DNA from: Desulfogranum japonicum DSM 18378
GTDB lineage: Bacteria; Desulfobacterota; Desulfobulbia; Desulfobulbales; Desulfobulbaceae
Direction of reading: 5' to 3'
Assembly: GCF_000429945.1 (NCBI RefSeq)
Contig: NZ_AUCV01000051.1
Location: forward strand, 1 to 41,787
DNA: 41,787 bases
Part shown: in pieces, positions 26,908 through 35,029 of the stretch
Position numbering within the stretch: the stretch's first letter is position 1
Layout of the letters: each line of letters starts with the position of its first letter
The notes under the pieces: generated by a model
What the model was told of the DNA's origin: nothing
The model's database searches: none
The model's input: only the letters and a program-made list of their open reading frames with translations
Translations under genes and position numbers: made by a program

Positions 26908-27504
26908 GTGGATTTTAAGAAACATTTTGATCAGAGCTGGCAGAATTTTACAGCCTTTCTTCCTTCTATTCTGATCATTACGGCAGTATTTCTTTGTGCC
27001 TGTGCATTTTCTTTTGGCATACTCGGCCCGTTTCTGGCTGCCGGATATGTGCAATCCCTGTTGCGTGCTATCCGCGAGCGTCGGCCACCCCAGATGCGCG
27101 ATTTACTTTCTGAAGCAGACCTTTTTCTGCAACTTCTCGTTTTTGGTCTTCTGGTGATGGCAGCGGTGTTTCTGGGTTTGTTTCTGTTTTTCCTGCCTGG
27201 CTTTATCATTATCCTGGCAGTGATATATTTCTGCACCTATCTCTTGCCATTGATGACAGACAGAAAGCTCGACCTGTTTGATGCTCTAAGCCAAAGTGCA
27301 CGCATGGCCATGCAGAAACCTGTAAGTGAGCACGTAGCGGTGGTGGTCGTTCTTATCGTTTTAAGTTCCCTTGGCGGTTCTGTTATTTTTGGAACGCTGT
27401 TTACTACACCTTTTGGTGTTCTCTTTCTGCTTTCTGTATATGAAGAAAAAGTCATACGCCTGTTGCCGGGCAACGGTTCACCACCTCCCCCTCCGGGAAG
27501 TTGA
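26908..27504 (+). CDS. Polytopic membrane protein, function unknown
   Basis: A 198-residue protein with four to five hydrophobic segments (SILIITAVFLCACAFSFGIL, FLQLLVFGLLVMAAVFLGLF, FIIILAVIYFCTYLLPL and AVVVVLIVLSSLGGSVIFG). It has an amphipathic N-terminus (DFKKHFDQSWQNF) and a proline-rich tail (GSPPPPPGS). The layout resembles DUF4013/DUF975-type integral membrane proteins of unknown role, though no firm family call is possible. The start is taken as GTG at 26908 because GGAGG stands five bases before it; a TTG at 26896 overlaps that Shine-Dalgarno and is unlikely. It is followed after 81 bases by the DUF401 permease gene. Confidence 0.7.
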   Translation: MDFKKHFDQSWQNFTAFLPSILIITAVFLCACAFSFGILGPFLAAGYVQSLLRAIRERRPPQMRDLLSEADLFLQLLVFGLLVMAAVFLGLFLFFLPGFIIILAVIYFCTYLLPLMTDRKLDLFDALSQSARMAMQKPVSEHVAVVVVLIVLSSLGGSVIFGTLFTTPFGVLFLLSVYEEKVIRLLPGNGSPPPPPGS

Positions 27505-27585
27505 GGTACATAATATATAAAACTTTTTTTCTGCTGCAAGCATAGTCTGCATTCCCTCCTTAGCTCTGTATGTTGGTCATTTTTT

Positions 27586-28860
27586 ATGCTCCCCTTTGTT
27601 AAAATTTTTGCAGCCTTTTTTCTGATGCTTGTCGGTATACGCTGCAGGTTAGGCTTGTGGCTGTCTGTACTGGCTGGTGGCTTTTCCATGGCCGTACTCT
27701 ATGGACTGCCACTGGATCAGTGGATAGTGATTGCCGCCAAGGCGCTGGTACAGGAAAAATTTCTGTTCCTGATCGCCATTGTAGGCCTTATTCTGGTGTT
27801 ATCCGACGGTCTTGAGCGTTCAGGGCAGTCTAAACGCCTGATCGACGCGCTATCCGGATATTTGACCAGGCCAAAAATCCGTTTGCTCTTCTTTCCCGCG
27901 TTAATCGGCTTGCTGCCCATGCCAGGAGGTGCCGTGTTTTCTGCCCCCATGGTTAAGGCTGTTTCGGAAGACATGCCTGTATCCGATGTTGACAGAGCGG
28001 TAATCAATTACTGGTTTCGCCATGTCTGGGAACTGGCCTGGCCGCTGTACCCCGGCATTATCCTTACTGTTGCCCTGGCTGATATTCCACTTTCCAGTTT
28101 TATTTCCAAAACCTGGCCTGGAATTGTGGCTATGTTCTTTTTTGGTTGGTTTTTCCTGCTGAGAGGTGTCAAAAGCGAGGCAGATTATGCAACACGGCAA
28201 GAAAACGACGTATCAGCCGTGAATGGTGGCTTTCTGTATGTGCTCCTGCAGAGTATTCCCCTGTTGATTGCCATTGTCGGAGCAGTTGGCCTGGAAGTGA
28301 TTCTGGCCAAATTTTTCCCACATATTCCCTTTGAGTGGGGTGTCCTGGCAGCTCTGCTTGCGTCTGCTGTCAGTATTATGGTGCAGAACAGACTTGGCCG
28401 GAGTTTTCTTGGGCAAATCGTCACCAAAAAGAGTTTGTGGTCCATGCTTCTGGTCATCGCTGCCATATTTATTTTTAAAGATACCATGCAGGCAGCCGGT
28501 GTCGTCGAAGCCATGGCCGCTGCGAGCAGTGAACAGTTTGCCCTTCTTACCTCGGCAACGCTTTTGCCTTTCCTGGTTGGCATGGTTGCAGGTATTAATG
28601 TGTGTTTTGTGGGAGCCTGTTTCCCTTTGATTCTTGGACTGCTGGAGCTTATGCATGTGCAGGAGCAGATGCTTGCCTATCTGGTTCTGGGAACATTCTG
28701 CGGATTTACAGGCGTAATGATTTCACCCATCCACATTTGCTTCATGCTCACCTGCGAGTATTTTCATGTGGATCTGCTGACAACTTGGCGCAGACTGGTG
28801 CTTCCCTGCCTGGGCTGCCTGCTGGTGGGGGTGGCGTTGTTTTTTCTGCTGCTTAACTGA
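27586..28860 (+). CDS. DUF401-family membrane permease
   Basis: A 424-residue protein with about ten transmembrane segments. It resembles the DUF401 group of the ion-transporter superfamily: features such as LIAIVGLILVLSDGLERSG, FFPALIGLLPMPGGAVFSAPMV, WFRHVWELAWPLYPGI and GVMISPIHICFMLTCEYF match that family. Two re-entrant-type halves with PMPGGA and SPIH motifs suggest a secondary transporter for small anions. The substrate is unknown. The ATG lacks a strong Shine-Dalgarno and follows a T-rich stretch. It ends in a hairpin facing the convergent receiver-PATAN gene. Confidence 0.82.
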   Translation: MLPFVKIFAAFFLMLVGIRCRLGLWLSVLAGGFSMAVLYGLPLDQWIVIAAKALVQEKFLFLIAIVGLILVLSDGLERSGQSKRLIDALSGYLTRPKIRLLFFPALIGLLPMPGGAVFSAPMVKAVSEDMPVSDVDRAVINYWFRHVWELAWPLYPGIILTVALADIPLSSFISKTWPGIVAMFFFGWFFLLRGVKSEADYATRQENDVSAVNGGFLYVLLQSIPLLIAIVGAVGLEVILAKFFPHIPFEWGVLAALLASAVSIMVQNRLGRSFLGQIVTKKSLWSMLLVIAAIFIFKDTMQAAGVVEAMAAASSEQFALLTSATLLPFLVGMVAGINVCFVGACFPLILGLLELMHVQEQMLAYLVLGTFCGFTGVMISPIHICFMLTCEYFHVDLLTTWRRLVLPCLGCLLVGVALFFLLLN

Positions 28861-28906
28861 TGAATCCGGGACGATTAACCTGAGTTTCTCATGACTGTAT
28901 AGCGGT

Positions 28907-28938
28907 GCAGCAACAGATGGAGAGGCATCCGTTGCTGC
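28907..28938. terminator. Stem-loop between convergent genes
   Basis: GCAGCAACAGATG pairs with CATCCGTTGCTGC around a 6-base loop, 13 positions with one mismatch. It lies midway between the DUF401 gene (ends 28860) and the minus-strand receiver gene (ends 28954). The A/T tract is weak. Confidence 0.6.
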
Positions 28939-28953
28939 ATGCCCGCTAGAAAA

Positions 28954-30180
28954 TCACCGAAAAAAAGCGCTAATTTCAGAGAGGATAGACTCCATTTTTA
29001 TTTTGGCCATGGCCAGGTTTCCTTCTTTGTCTAAAAGCATGATAATGTGCACATGGGCTTTTCCAGCCTGGGTTGCGGTGTAATCCTCGGCTTCATTCAT
29101 GCAGCGTGCAAAGATGTGCGCCTTGGGGGCGTCTATATGCACAACCTGACCTCGGCCGACATTCATAATATCTGTGGCTTTCTGTGCTTTCAGCAGTACA
29201 TCATTGGCCAGTGCTCCAATCTCTGCAAGTTTGATATTGGATGTGTTGACCTGGGCTGCCATTTCTCCATTAGGGGTAAAAACGCCTACAGCCATGAAAC
29301 CATCTACATCCTGAAGTTTTCCCAAAGTGTCTTCTAATTTACCCATATCCAGTTCTCCTTTGGCTGATTTGCCAGTTTGTCCATCCCCCTGGGGTTCAGG
29401 GGCATCGGATGTTGTTTTTTCTTGTATATTTGGATCTTGTTTATCTGAAATGGACTGCTGATGTTCTTCTGAAATATCCTCTAGCTTGTGTTGTGGAATA
29501 GGATCCAGACGTTCATCCTTTCGCTGCATCCCTTTTACCAAAAGGGACATCAACGGTTTGTTGATAATCCTTGGTATTTTCATCTGCGGAGCCTTGATAA
29601 AGGTTATGCGAAGATTATCGCAGGAAAGCAGCAGAAAGAGAGCTTCTTCTCCTTTAAGGTGTGGTGCCGTTGCTGCATGGATTTCACCATCTACCAGGTA
29701 GATGTATCCGTGAATATCATCTTCCTGGACTCTAAGGAGGCAGGTTTTGTTCTCCATGGCCAGGAGCTGAAGAAAATTTGCCAGAGAAAAGCCTGCCATG
29801 GTTCCCTGATTATCCTCTTGATTGAGATTCTCCAGGATGGTGGCTGCTAATCTGCTGATATCGACAGGTTTCTCCAGGAGTTTTGAAAATCCAGAGGCAT
29901 TTAAACGTTCTTCTATTTCAGGGGTGGAAAAAGCCGTCATCACAATGGATGGTAAAAATGGCTGTGTATTGGCAACGTGGGCGAGAAGTTCAAACCCATC
30001 CATCTCCGGCATACGAAGATCTGTAACCAGGAGATCTATTTTTTCCTTCTCCAATATGGGTACTGCTTCTTTGCCATTACCTGCAGTCACCACTACAAAC
30101 TGTCCCTGATAACTGTCCAGGCCAGCTTCTATGCTCTGCAGGAGCCTGGCTTCATCATCGACTATAAGGACTTTTTTCAT
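28954..30180 (-). CDS. Receiver-PATAN-roadblock protein
   Basis: A 408-residue signalling protein with no DNA-binding or enzymatic output. Residues 1-118 form a receiver with phosphoacceptor Asp54 (LLVTDLRMPEMDG) and Lys104 (EKPVD). Residues about 128-222 match the PATAN/DUF4388 domain (FSLANFLQLLAMENKTCLLRV...GEIHAA...GEEAL). A polar linker (225-278) follows. Residues about 280-408 look like a roadblock/LC7 (MglB-type) fold: GFMAVGVFTPNGEMAA, then IGALANDVLLKAQ, and a late IIMLLDKEGNLAMAKIKME. PATAN and roadblock domains are known in small-GTPase and motility control in myxobacteria and relatives, so a role in polarity or motility is plausible but inferred. A sigma-54 promoter lies 220 bases upstream. 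Confidence 0.78.
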   Translation of the reverse strand: MKKVLIVDDEARLLQSIEAGLDSYQGQFVVVTAGNGKEAVPILEKEKIDLLVTDLRMPEMDGFELLAHVANTQPFLPSIVMTAFSTPEIEERLNASGFSKLLEKPVDISRLAATILENLNQEDNQGTMAGFSLANFLQLLAMENKTCLLRVQEDDIHGYIYLVDGEIHAATAPHLKGEEALFLLLSCDNLRITFIKAPQMKIPRIINKPLMSLLVKGMQRKDERLDPIPQHKLEDISEEHQQSISDKQDPNIQEKTTSDAPEPQGDGQTGKSAKGELDMGKLEDTLGKLQDVDGFMAVGVFTPNGEMAAQVNTSNIKLAEIGALANDVLLKAQKATDIMNVGRGQVVHIDAPKAHIFARCMNEAEDYTATQAGKAHVHIIMLLDKEGNLAMAKIKMESILSEISAFFR

Positions 30181-30214
30181 GGCTGCTTTTGCACGGAGAT
30201 TAGTAAGTTATAAG

Positions 30215-30370
30215 GTAACTGTTCACAGCGTATCTGGTCTTTCTGCGATCAGTCGGGCTTAGGTATAACCAATATGCTGCGTCTGCATGCGAACATCTCA
30301 GACACGCTGTAATCCATTATTACTACCGGGGAAGTATCGATTTTCATCATTCCCCTCTGAGTAGTTACGT
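30215..30370. repeat. Possible R-family element D in the leader of the PATAN gene
   Basis: The left end GTAACTGTTCACAG (30215-30228) matches the terminal motif of repeat R at 13 of 14 positions. The right end CTGAGTAGTTACG (30356-30368) loosely mirrors it, and the span equals that of copy B. The interior is different, apart from a GGGGAA/TTCCCC dyad. The match is limited to the ends and is tentative. Confidence 0.35.
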
Positions 30371-30398
30371 CATAAGCATGTTTCTTTGCCTGTGACTT

Positions 30399-30414
30399 TG
30401 CAGGGGATGTGCCA
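30399..30414 (-). promoter_or_regulatory. Sigma-54 (-24/-12) promoter of the receiver-PATAN gene
   Basis: On the minus strand TGGCACATCCCCTGCA matches TGGCAC-N5-TTGCA with GG and GC exactly 10 bases apart. It lies downstream of an NtrC-type activator gene that ends at 30536, and about 220 bases before the receiver-PATAN start. The rest of the gap 30181-30535 was unassigned apart from the repeat-like sequence. Confidence 0.72.
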
Positions 30415-30535
30415 CTTTGTAGTTTTTTATTTGCAGGTGGGATAACAGAAGTTATTTCAGGGTAGTGCGTTGAATCGAAGAGGTGGAGACGGTATTTTTA
30501 ATAAGGTGGTTGCCCGTGCAAAATAAGGCAGTGAC

Positions 30536-31909
30536 CTATTTTGAGTCACCTGGTTTGAGGCAGTACTGATCTATTTTGCGCATCAAGGTTGAGCGTGCTA
30601 TTCCCAAAGCCTTGGCTGTCTGGGTGTGGTTGCCGTCGAAATGGTCCAGTACTTTGCGAATGTGCTTTTTTTCCATGATCTGTAACGGGATTATCTCTCT
30701 ATTCACTATAGGTTGCTGAGACTCAACAGCTTGAACAGGGGAAGGGGGGACGGAATTTCCCAGCCATTTTGAGGGAAACAGAGCACTGCCGCTGCGCAGT
30801 ATGATAGCACGTTCTATAATGTTTTTTAACTCCCGCACGTTGCCTGGCCAATGATAGGCCTGTAATTTTTCCATTTCATCATCAGGAACAGAAACCGATC
30901 CATCCGGAATCCGGTGCTGAATGAAATGCATGCACAGGTCTGCGATATCCTGGGTACGTTCGCGTAAAGGCGGCAGGTGAATGTGAAGTACGCTGAGCCT
31001 GTAATAGAGGTCTTCCCTGAATTTTTTCTGTTTAATGGCCTCTTCGAGATTCACATTCGTTGCTGCTATAATACGTACCTGCACCCGTCGTGCTGCAGCG
31101 CCTCCCAGCCGTTTGATGCTGCCGTCGTCAAGTGCACCAAGCAGTTTTGCCTGCAGGTGAAGGGGGATTTCACCAATTTCATCGAGAAACAGGGTCCCTT
31201 TGTCAGCCATTTCAAACAGTCCCTTTTTGGATTGTTCAGCTCCTGTAAATGCACCTTTTTCATGGCCGAATAATTCAGCTTCGATAAGGTTTTCAGGGAG
31301 TGCCGCGCAGTTGGTACTGACGAAATTCTGTTCCGGATGATCTCGCAGATAATGGATGGACTTGGCAATAACATTCTTGCCTGTCCCGGTTTCGCCGGTG
31401 ATAAGCACAGGCACCCGACTGTTAGCGGCAAGGTGAAGCATTTTACTGATTTGCTGTAAACCTCCCTTTATGCCGACAGGGGTGCTCTGGGTTGATTTTC
31501 GGCGATCATGGTAACGTTTAACCTGCTCGATACGTTCAAGCTCAGCCGTACGGAAAGCCTTGTCAATGGCCAGTTCAAGCTCTTCCAGTTCCAAGGGCTT
31601 TGAGAGATAGTCATACGCACCGTTACGCAATGCCTGGACAGCATGATTGAAACTGGGGAAAGCGGTGATAAAGATAATTTTCAGCTGATCCTGGAGGGCA
31701 AGTAGAGGTTCACAGAGCTTTAATCCTTCGCCATCAGGTAATTTCTGATCCAACAGGATCACCTCTGCATGGTTATGTTTACACCAGCTCAGGCCTTGTT
31801 CTCCTGTGGATACCGTGACGACATGTATGTCTGTGGACGCAAATAAAGAGGCTATGGACTTGCAGAACAACATGTCATCGTCAATGACAAGGAGTGTCTT
31901 GGAGGTCAT
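30536..31909 (-). CDS. Sigma-54-dependent response regulator (NtrC family), second copy
   Basis: A 457-residue regulator built like the one at 8891. The receiver (1-120) has Asp54 ([10 protein letters not shown]) and Lys in DYLSKPL. The AAA+ domain (about 140-380) has [14 protein letters not shown] and FLDEIGEI, and the Fis-type HTH is at the end ([23 protein letters not shown]). The first GTP-loop position reads GKN rather than the common GKE, within family range. It starts 4 bases after the stop of the receiver-kinase gene, so the two are co-transcribed. Its likely direct target is the -24/-12 promoter immediately downstream, in front of the receiver-PATAN gene; this rests on proximity. Confidence 0.92.
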   Translation of the reverse strand: MTSKTLLVIDDDMLFCKSIASLFASTDIHVVTVSTGEQGLSWCKHNHAEVILLDQKLPDGEGLKLCEPLLALQDQLKIIFITAFPSFNHAVQALRNGAYDYLSKPLELEELELAIDKAFRTAELERIEQVKRYHDRRKSTQSTPVGIKGGLQQISKMLHLAANSRVPVLITGETGTGKNVIAKSIHYLRDHPEQNFVSTNCAALPENLIEAELFGHEKGAFTGAEQSKKGLFEMADKGTLFLDEIGEIPLHLQAKLLGALDDGSIKRLGGAAARRVQVRIIAATNVNLEEAIKQKKFREDLYYRLSVLHIHLPPLRERTQDIADLCMHFIQHRIPDGSVSVPDDEMEKLQAYHWPGNVRELKNIIERAIILRSGSALFPSKWLGNSVPPSPVQAVESQQPIVNREIIPLQIMEKKHIRKVLDHFDGNHTQTAKALGIARSTLMRKIDQYCLKPGDSK

Positions 31910-31913
31910 AGAG

Positions 31914-33395
31914 TTATACCTTTCTATGATGCGCTTTTGGTCGTTGCAGGCTAATGGTGACGGTGGTACCCAGGGAGAGATAACTTTCTACATGTATTCT
32001 TCCTCCCATGGCTGCAAGCATTTTTTGCACAATGACCAGGCCCAGTCCCGTTCCCGAAGCCTTTGAGGTAAAAAAAGGCTGAAACAGGTGCTGCTGGTCC
32101 TGCTCTGAGATGCCTTTACCATTGTCGTCGATTTTGATATTCACCCACGCATCGTTACTGACGGCACTTATGCTGATCTGTGGCTTTTGCTCCTCTTCAA
32201 GGGCATCGACAGCATTGGTAATCAGATTGAGCATAATGTGATGCAAGGCTCTGTTGTCAGCCCATACAAAGAGATCGTTGTCGGCGATAATGGTCTGGAT
32301 ACGGATCTGTTTATCTTCAAAGTCGTTGCGAATGAGAGTTACAAAGTCATGAATAAAATCACTCACCGAAACAACCTGCATGTCTGGTTTTTCAAAAAGG
32401 CTGTAACTTTTTAATGTTCTGAGGAGATATTCCAGGCGGGCTACTTCCTGAAGAGCCCGTTCCAGAAATTCCAGGATTGTTTCTTTTTCATATTCGTGCA
32501 CATTTCTTTGTAAAACACTTAAGGCCATTTTTATGGAGTTTAAGGGGTTACCTATCTCGTGCCGTATACCCGAAAAAACATACCCAAGGTTTTTTGTAAG
32601 GTTTGCGGCTTCAATGACCGATTCCATTTTACGTTTTTCCGTTACATCGGTGAGGAGTATGATGCGATTTGGACAGGTCGGTTTCAGGAGAAATTGTTCC
32701 ACCGTTATCTGGCGTTCGCCTATGTGCAATGGTTCATAGGTCGATGATTCGCCCTGTGATTCAAGAATTGTGTGAATGAGAACCGGTGGGAGAATATCCC
32801 GAAGATCAGATCCCAGCAATTGTTCTTTAGGGGTGCGCAGAATCGTGATCGCCATGGGGTTGGTATAGACAATCCTGTTGTTTTTCAGTTCGAGGATTCC
32901 CTGGGACATGTATTCCAATACGATTTGAAAATGGCGTGATGAGTCAAGGAGCTCTTTGGTGATATGACGGAATTGCAGATCATCTTTCCCACGGATTGTC
33001 TCTGAAATGGATTTGCTTGAGTGGGCATTGGCTTCGCCAATGGCTTCCAGCAGATGGCTTTCCATTTGTCCGAACGGGCCTTTTGCAATACAGGCATTGG
33101 CACCAAAACGGATGAAATCAATATTCTGTTCCATGGCTGTAGCCGTGATCAGAATGAGGTAGATATCTTCCATGCCTTTTATCTTCCGAATGATCCTGCA
33201 GAGATCATCACCGCCTATGCCTGGCATGATCAAATCAATTATGATGATATCCGGTTTTGCCACCGGCAGAAGGTCAAGGCAGGTAAGGGCATCTTCGGCA
33301 CAATGGACGAGGTAACCTTGTTTCAGGAGCAGATCCTGAATAAACCGGCGTATAACAGGATTGTCATCAACGATAAGAATGGTCTTTTTGCGCAT
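31914..33395 (-). CDS. Cytoplasmic hybrid sensor: receiver-PAS-histidine kinase
   Basis: A 493-residue soluble kinase with no transmembrane helix. An N-terminal receiver (1-118) has Asp54 (IIIIDLIMPG). A PAS-like domain follows (about 155-260; VLEYMSQGILELKNNRIVYTN). HisKA carries His279 (GIRHEIGNPLNSI) and the HATPase domain has NLITNAVDAL, DDNGKGIS and GTGLGLVIV. With the receiver in front rather than behind, the protein is probably controlled by another kinase and then phosphorylates the NtrC-type regulator encoded 4 bases downstream. The gene's leader contains the inverted-repeat element M1, only 13 bases before the start codon. Confidence 0.9.
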   Translation of the reverse strand: MRKKTILIVDDNPVIRRFIQDLLLKQGYLVHCAEDALTCLDLLPVAKPDIIIIDLIMPGIGGDDLCRIIRKIKGMEDIYLILITATAMEQNIDFIRFGANACIAKGPFGQMESHLLEAIGEANAHSSKSISETIRGKDDLQFRHITKELLDSSRHFQIVLEYMSQGILELKNNRIVYTNPMAITILRTPKEQLLGSDLRDILPPVLIHTILESQGESSTYEPLHIGERQITVEQFLLKPTCPNRIILLTDVTEKRKMESVIEAANLTKNLGYVFSGIRHEIGNPLNSIKMALSVLQRNVHEYEKETILEFLERALQEVARLEYLLRTLKSYSLFEKPDMQVVSVSDFIHDFVTLIRNDFEDKQIRIQTIIADNDLFVWADNRALHHIMLNLITNAVDALEEEQKPQISISAVSNDAWVNIKIDDNGKGISEQDQQHLFQPFFTSKASGTGLGLVIVQKMLAAMGGRIHVESYLSLGTTVTISLQRPKAHHRKV

Positions 33396-33407
33396 AAAAC
33401 TCTTTTA

Positions 33408-33568
33408 GGGTTGCGGAAAATAATAAATATCCAAAAATTGCGCAGGATATCGGCTCATTCTCATAACTGTTCCAATGGTTCCATACTGGCCGTATTGATC
33501 CTTTGGAACAGTTATGAGAATGAGTTGAGAGACTAACAAGATTGGATAATTTATTTTTTCCGCGGCCC
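33408..33568. repeat. MITE-like element family M, copy M1
   Basis: A 161-base element with terminal inverted repeats of about 25 bases (left GGTTGCGGAAAATAATAAAT, right reversed GGCCGCGGAAAAAATAAATT). A perfect 22-bp inverted repeat occupies the middle (33454-33475 with 33503-33524, 27-base spacer), so the RNA would form a long hairpin. It contains no ORF. The right flank is TTA, and the left flank also ends in TTA, a possible target duplication. It ends 13 bases before the receiver-kinase start. The rest of the gap (33569-33902) shows only a short ATTCCA/TGGAAT dyad at 33625-33641. Confidence 0.8.
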
Positions 33569-33902
33569 TTAGATCTGAATCGTAGAAAAGAATGTAATGG
33601 ACCGCGATAACCTCTTTGCAGAAAATTCCATGGGGTGGAATATATTTGCCAAACGAATCCTGCTCAGTATGTATTGTAGAAATACAGCGTGTGGATGTCA
33701 AATCGCAGAGCAAAATTCGCTTGCGTAAGCTGTAGATATATAAAGAAAATCGAGGTGGAGAGCCTGTGGCCATTGGTAGTTTTTGGTAAATATCGTGCCA
33801 TGCCACGCAGTGGGGAACCTGCTGGAACAACATGGAGTACGAGATTATGCGGAAAACAAAAAGCTGTTTCAGAGAAACACAGGGATACTGGTATCACTGG
33901 GA

Positions 33903-34976
33903 TTATTGCATGACAGCCAGTATTTTATCAAAGTTGTGAACAAAGGCATTGACGATTTTGGGATCAAAATGACTGCCTTTGGCGTTTTGAATAAGGCGAA
34001 ATGCTTTGTCTGGGCTATATGCTTGTTTGTAGGGGCGTACAGTCGTTAGGGCATCAAAAACATCGGCAATGGCACATACCCTGCCAAAAATGGGAATATC
34101 CTCCTGCTCCAGCCCGAGGGGATAGCCGGATCCATCCCATTTCTCATGATGCGATGCTGCAATGACAGCTCCCGCAGAGAGCAGTTGCGATTTTGAACCT
34201 TCAAGAATTTTTTTGCCAATGAGCGTATGCTGTTTCATGATGTTCCACTCCTCGGCGGTAAGTTTACCTGGTTTCATCAGTATTGCATCGGGAATGCCGA
34301 GTTTTCCCACATCGTGCATGGGGCTGGCCAACCGAAGTATTTCTACGTCTTCCTCGGGCATGTCGATGGCTTGGGCAATGATTTTCGAATATTCACTCAC
34401 CCGGTAAATGTGGTCTGCCGTATTTTTGTCCTTGTATTCAGCCGCTATGCCTAGGCGTTGGATGGTATCCACATAGGCCTGGTAGGTTTGTTGCCTGACC
34501 AGCCGCATTTCTTCCAGTGTTTTTTGCAGGCTTTTAGTACGTTCTTGAACCAGCTCTTCCAAATGCAGTTGATATTGTTTCACTTTGTCCTGCATTTTTT
34601 TCATCTGGAGTTGCGAGGCAGTTCGAACTGTCAGTTCCACTTTGTCAACAGGCTTGACAATGAAGTCGTTAGCCCCAGCTTCAACAGCCTGCAGCCTCTC
34701 TTCTCGTCCGGAAAGGGCTGTAACCATAATAATTGGTAAATCCGTAGGCGTATGCTTCTCCCGTATTTTTCTGGCTGTTTCGATACCGTCTAGTACTGGC
34801 ATCATAATATCCAGAAAAACCAAGTCGTAGCTGTTGTGGTCGAGTTTTTCAAGGGCTTCCAGCCCATTGGAAACTGATTCTGAGCCATACCCGAGAAGTT
34901 GCAGATAATCCCTTAGCAGTTCTCTGTTCAACGGCTCATCATCGACTATGAGTATATTGATTTCGTCGTGTTGCAT
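33903..34976 (-). CDS. Response regulator with HD-GYP domain
   Basis: A 357-residue protein. The receiver (1-122) has Asp56 (LVFLDIMMPVLDG) and Lys108 (DFIVKPVD). A coiled coil (about 125-165) links it to an HD-GYP domain with His221-Asp222 (SPMHDVGKLGIPD) and the HHEKWDGSGYP signature at 276-286. HD-GYP proteins hydrolyse cyclic di-GMP, using a metal pair held by the HD residues. All key residues are present, so activity is likely. It lies 53 bases after the sensor kinase gene on the same strand, and that kinase is its probable partner. GGGA precedes the ATG by about five bases. Confidence 0.93.
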   Translation of the reverse strand: MQHDEINILIVDDEPLNRELLRDYLQLLGYGSESVSNGLEALEKLDHNSYDLVFLDIMMPVLDGIETARKIREKHTPTDLPIIMVTALSGREERLQAVEAGANDFIVKPVDKVELTVRTASQLQMKKMQDKVKQYQLHLEELVQERTKSLQKTLEEMRLVRQQTYQAYVDTIQRLGIAAEYKDKNTADHIYRVSEYSKIIAQAIDMPEEDVEILRLASPMHDVGKLGIPDAILMKPGKLTAEEWNIMKQHTLIGKKILEGSKSQLLSAGAVIAASHHEKWDGSGYPLGLEQEDIPIFGRVCAIADVFDALTTVRPYKQAYSPDKAFRLIQNAKGSHFDPKIVNAFVHNFDKILAVMQ

Positions 34977-35029
34977 ATATTCCCGAAGTCTGTGGCAAGA
35001 GTTAGATATTTGTGAGGCATCATCACGAC

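Noticed and set aside
33569-33902. Sigma-54 promoter for the receiver-kinase operon (TGCCA-like words near 33797)
   Set aside because: No GG and GC pair with 10-base spacing could be found on the right strand.
33664-33913. Short reading frames in the gap before the HD-GYP gene
   Set aside because: No ribosome site or protein-like composition; treated as intergenic.
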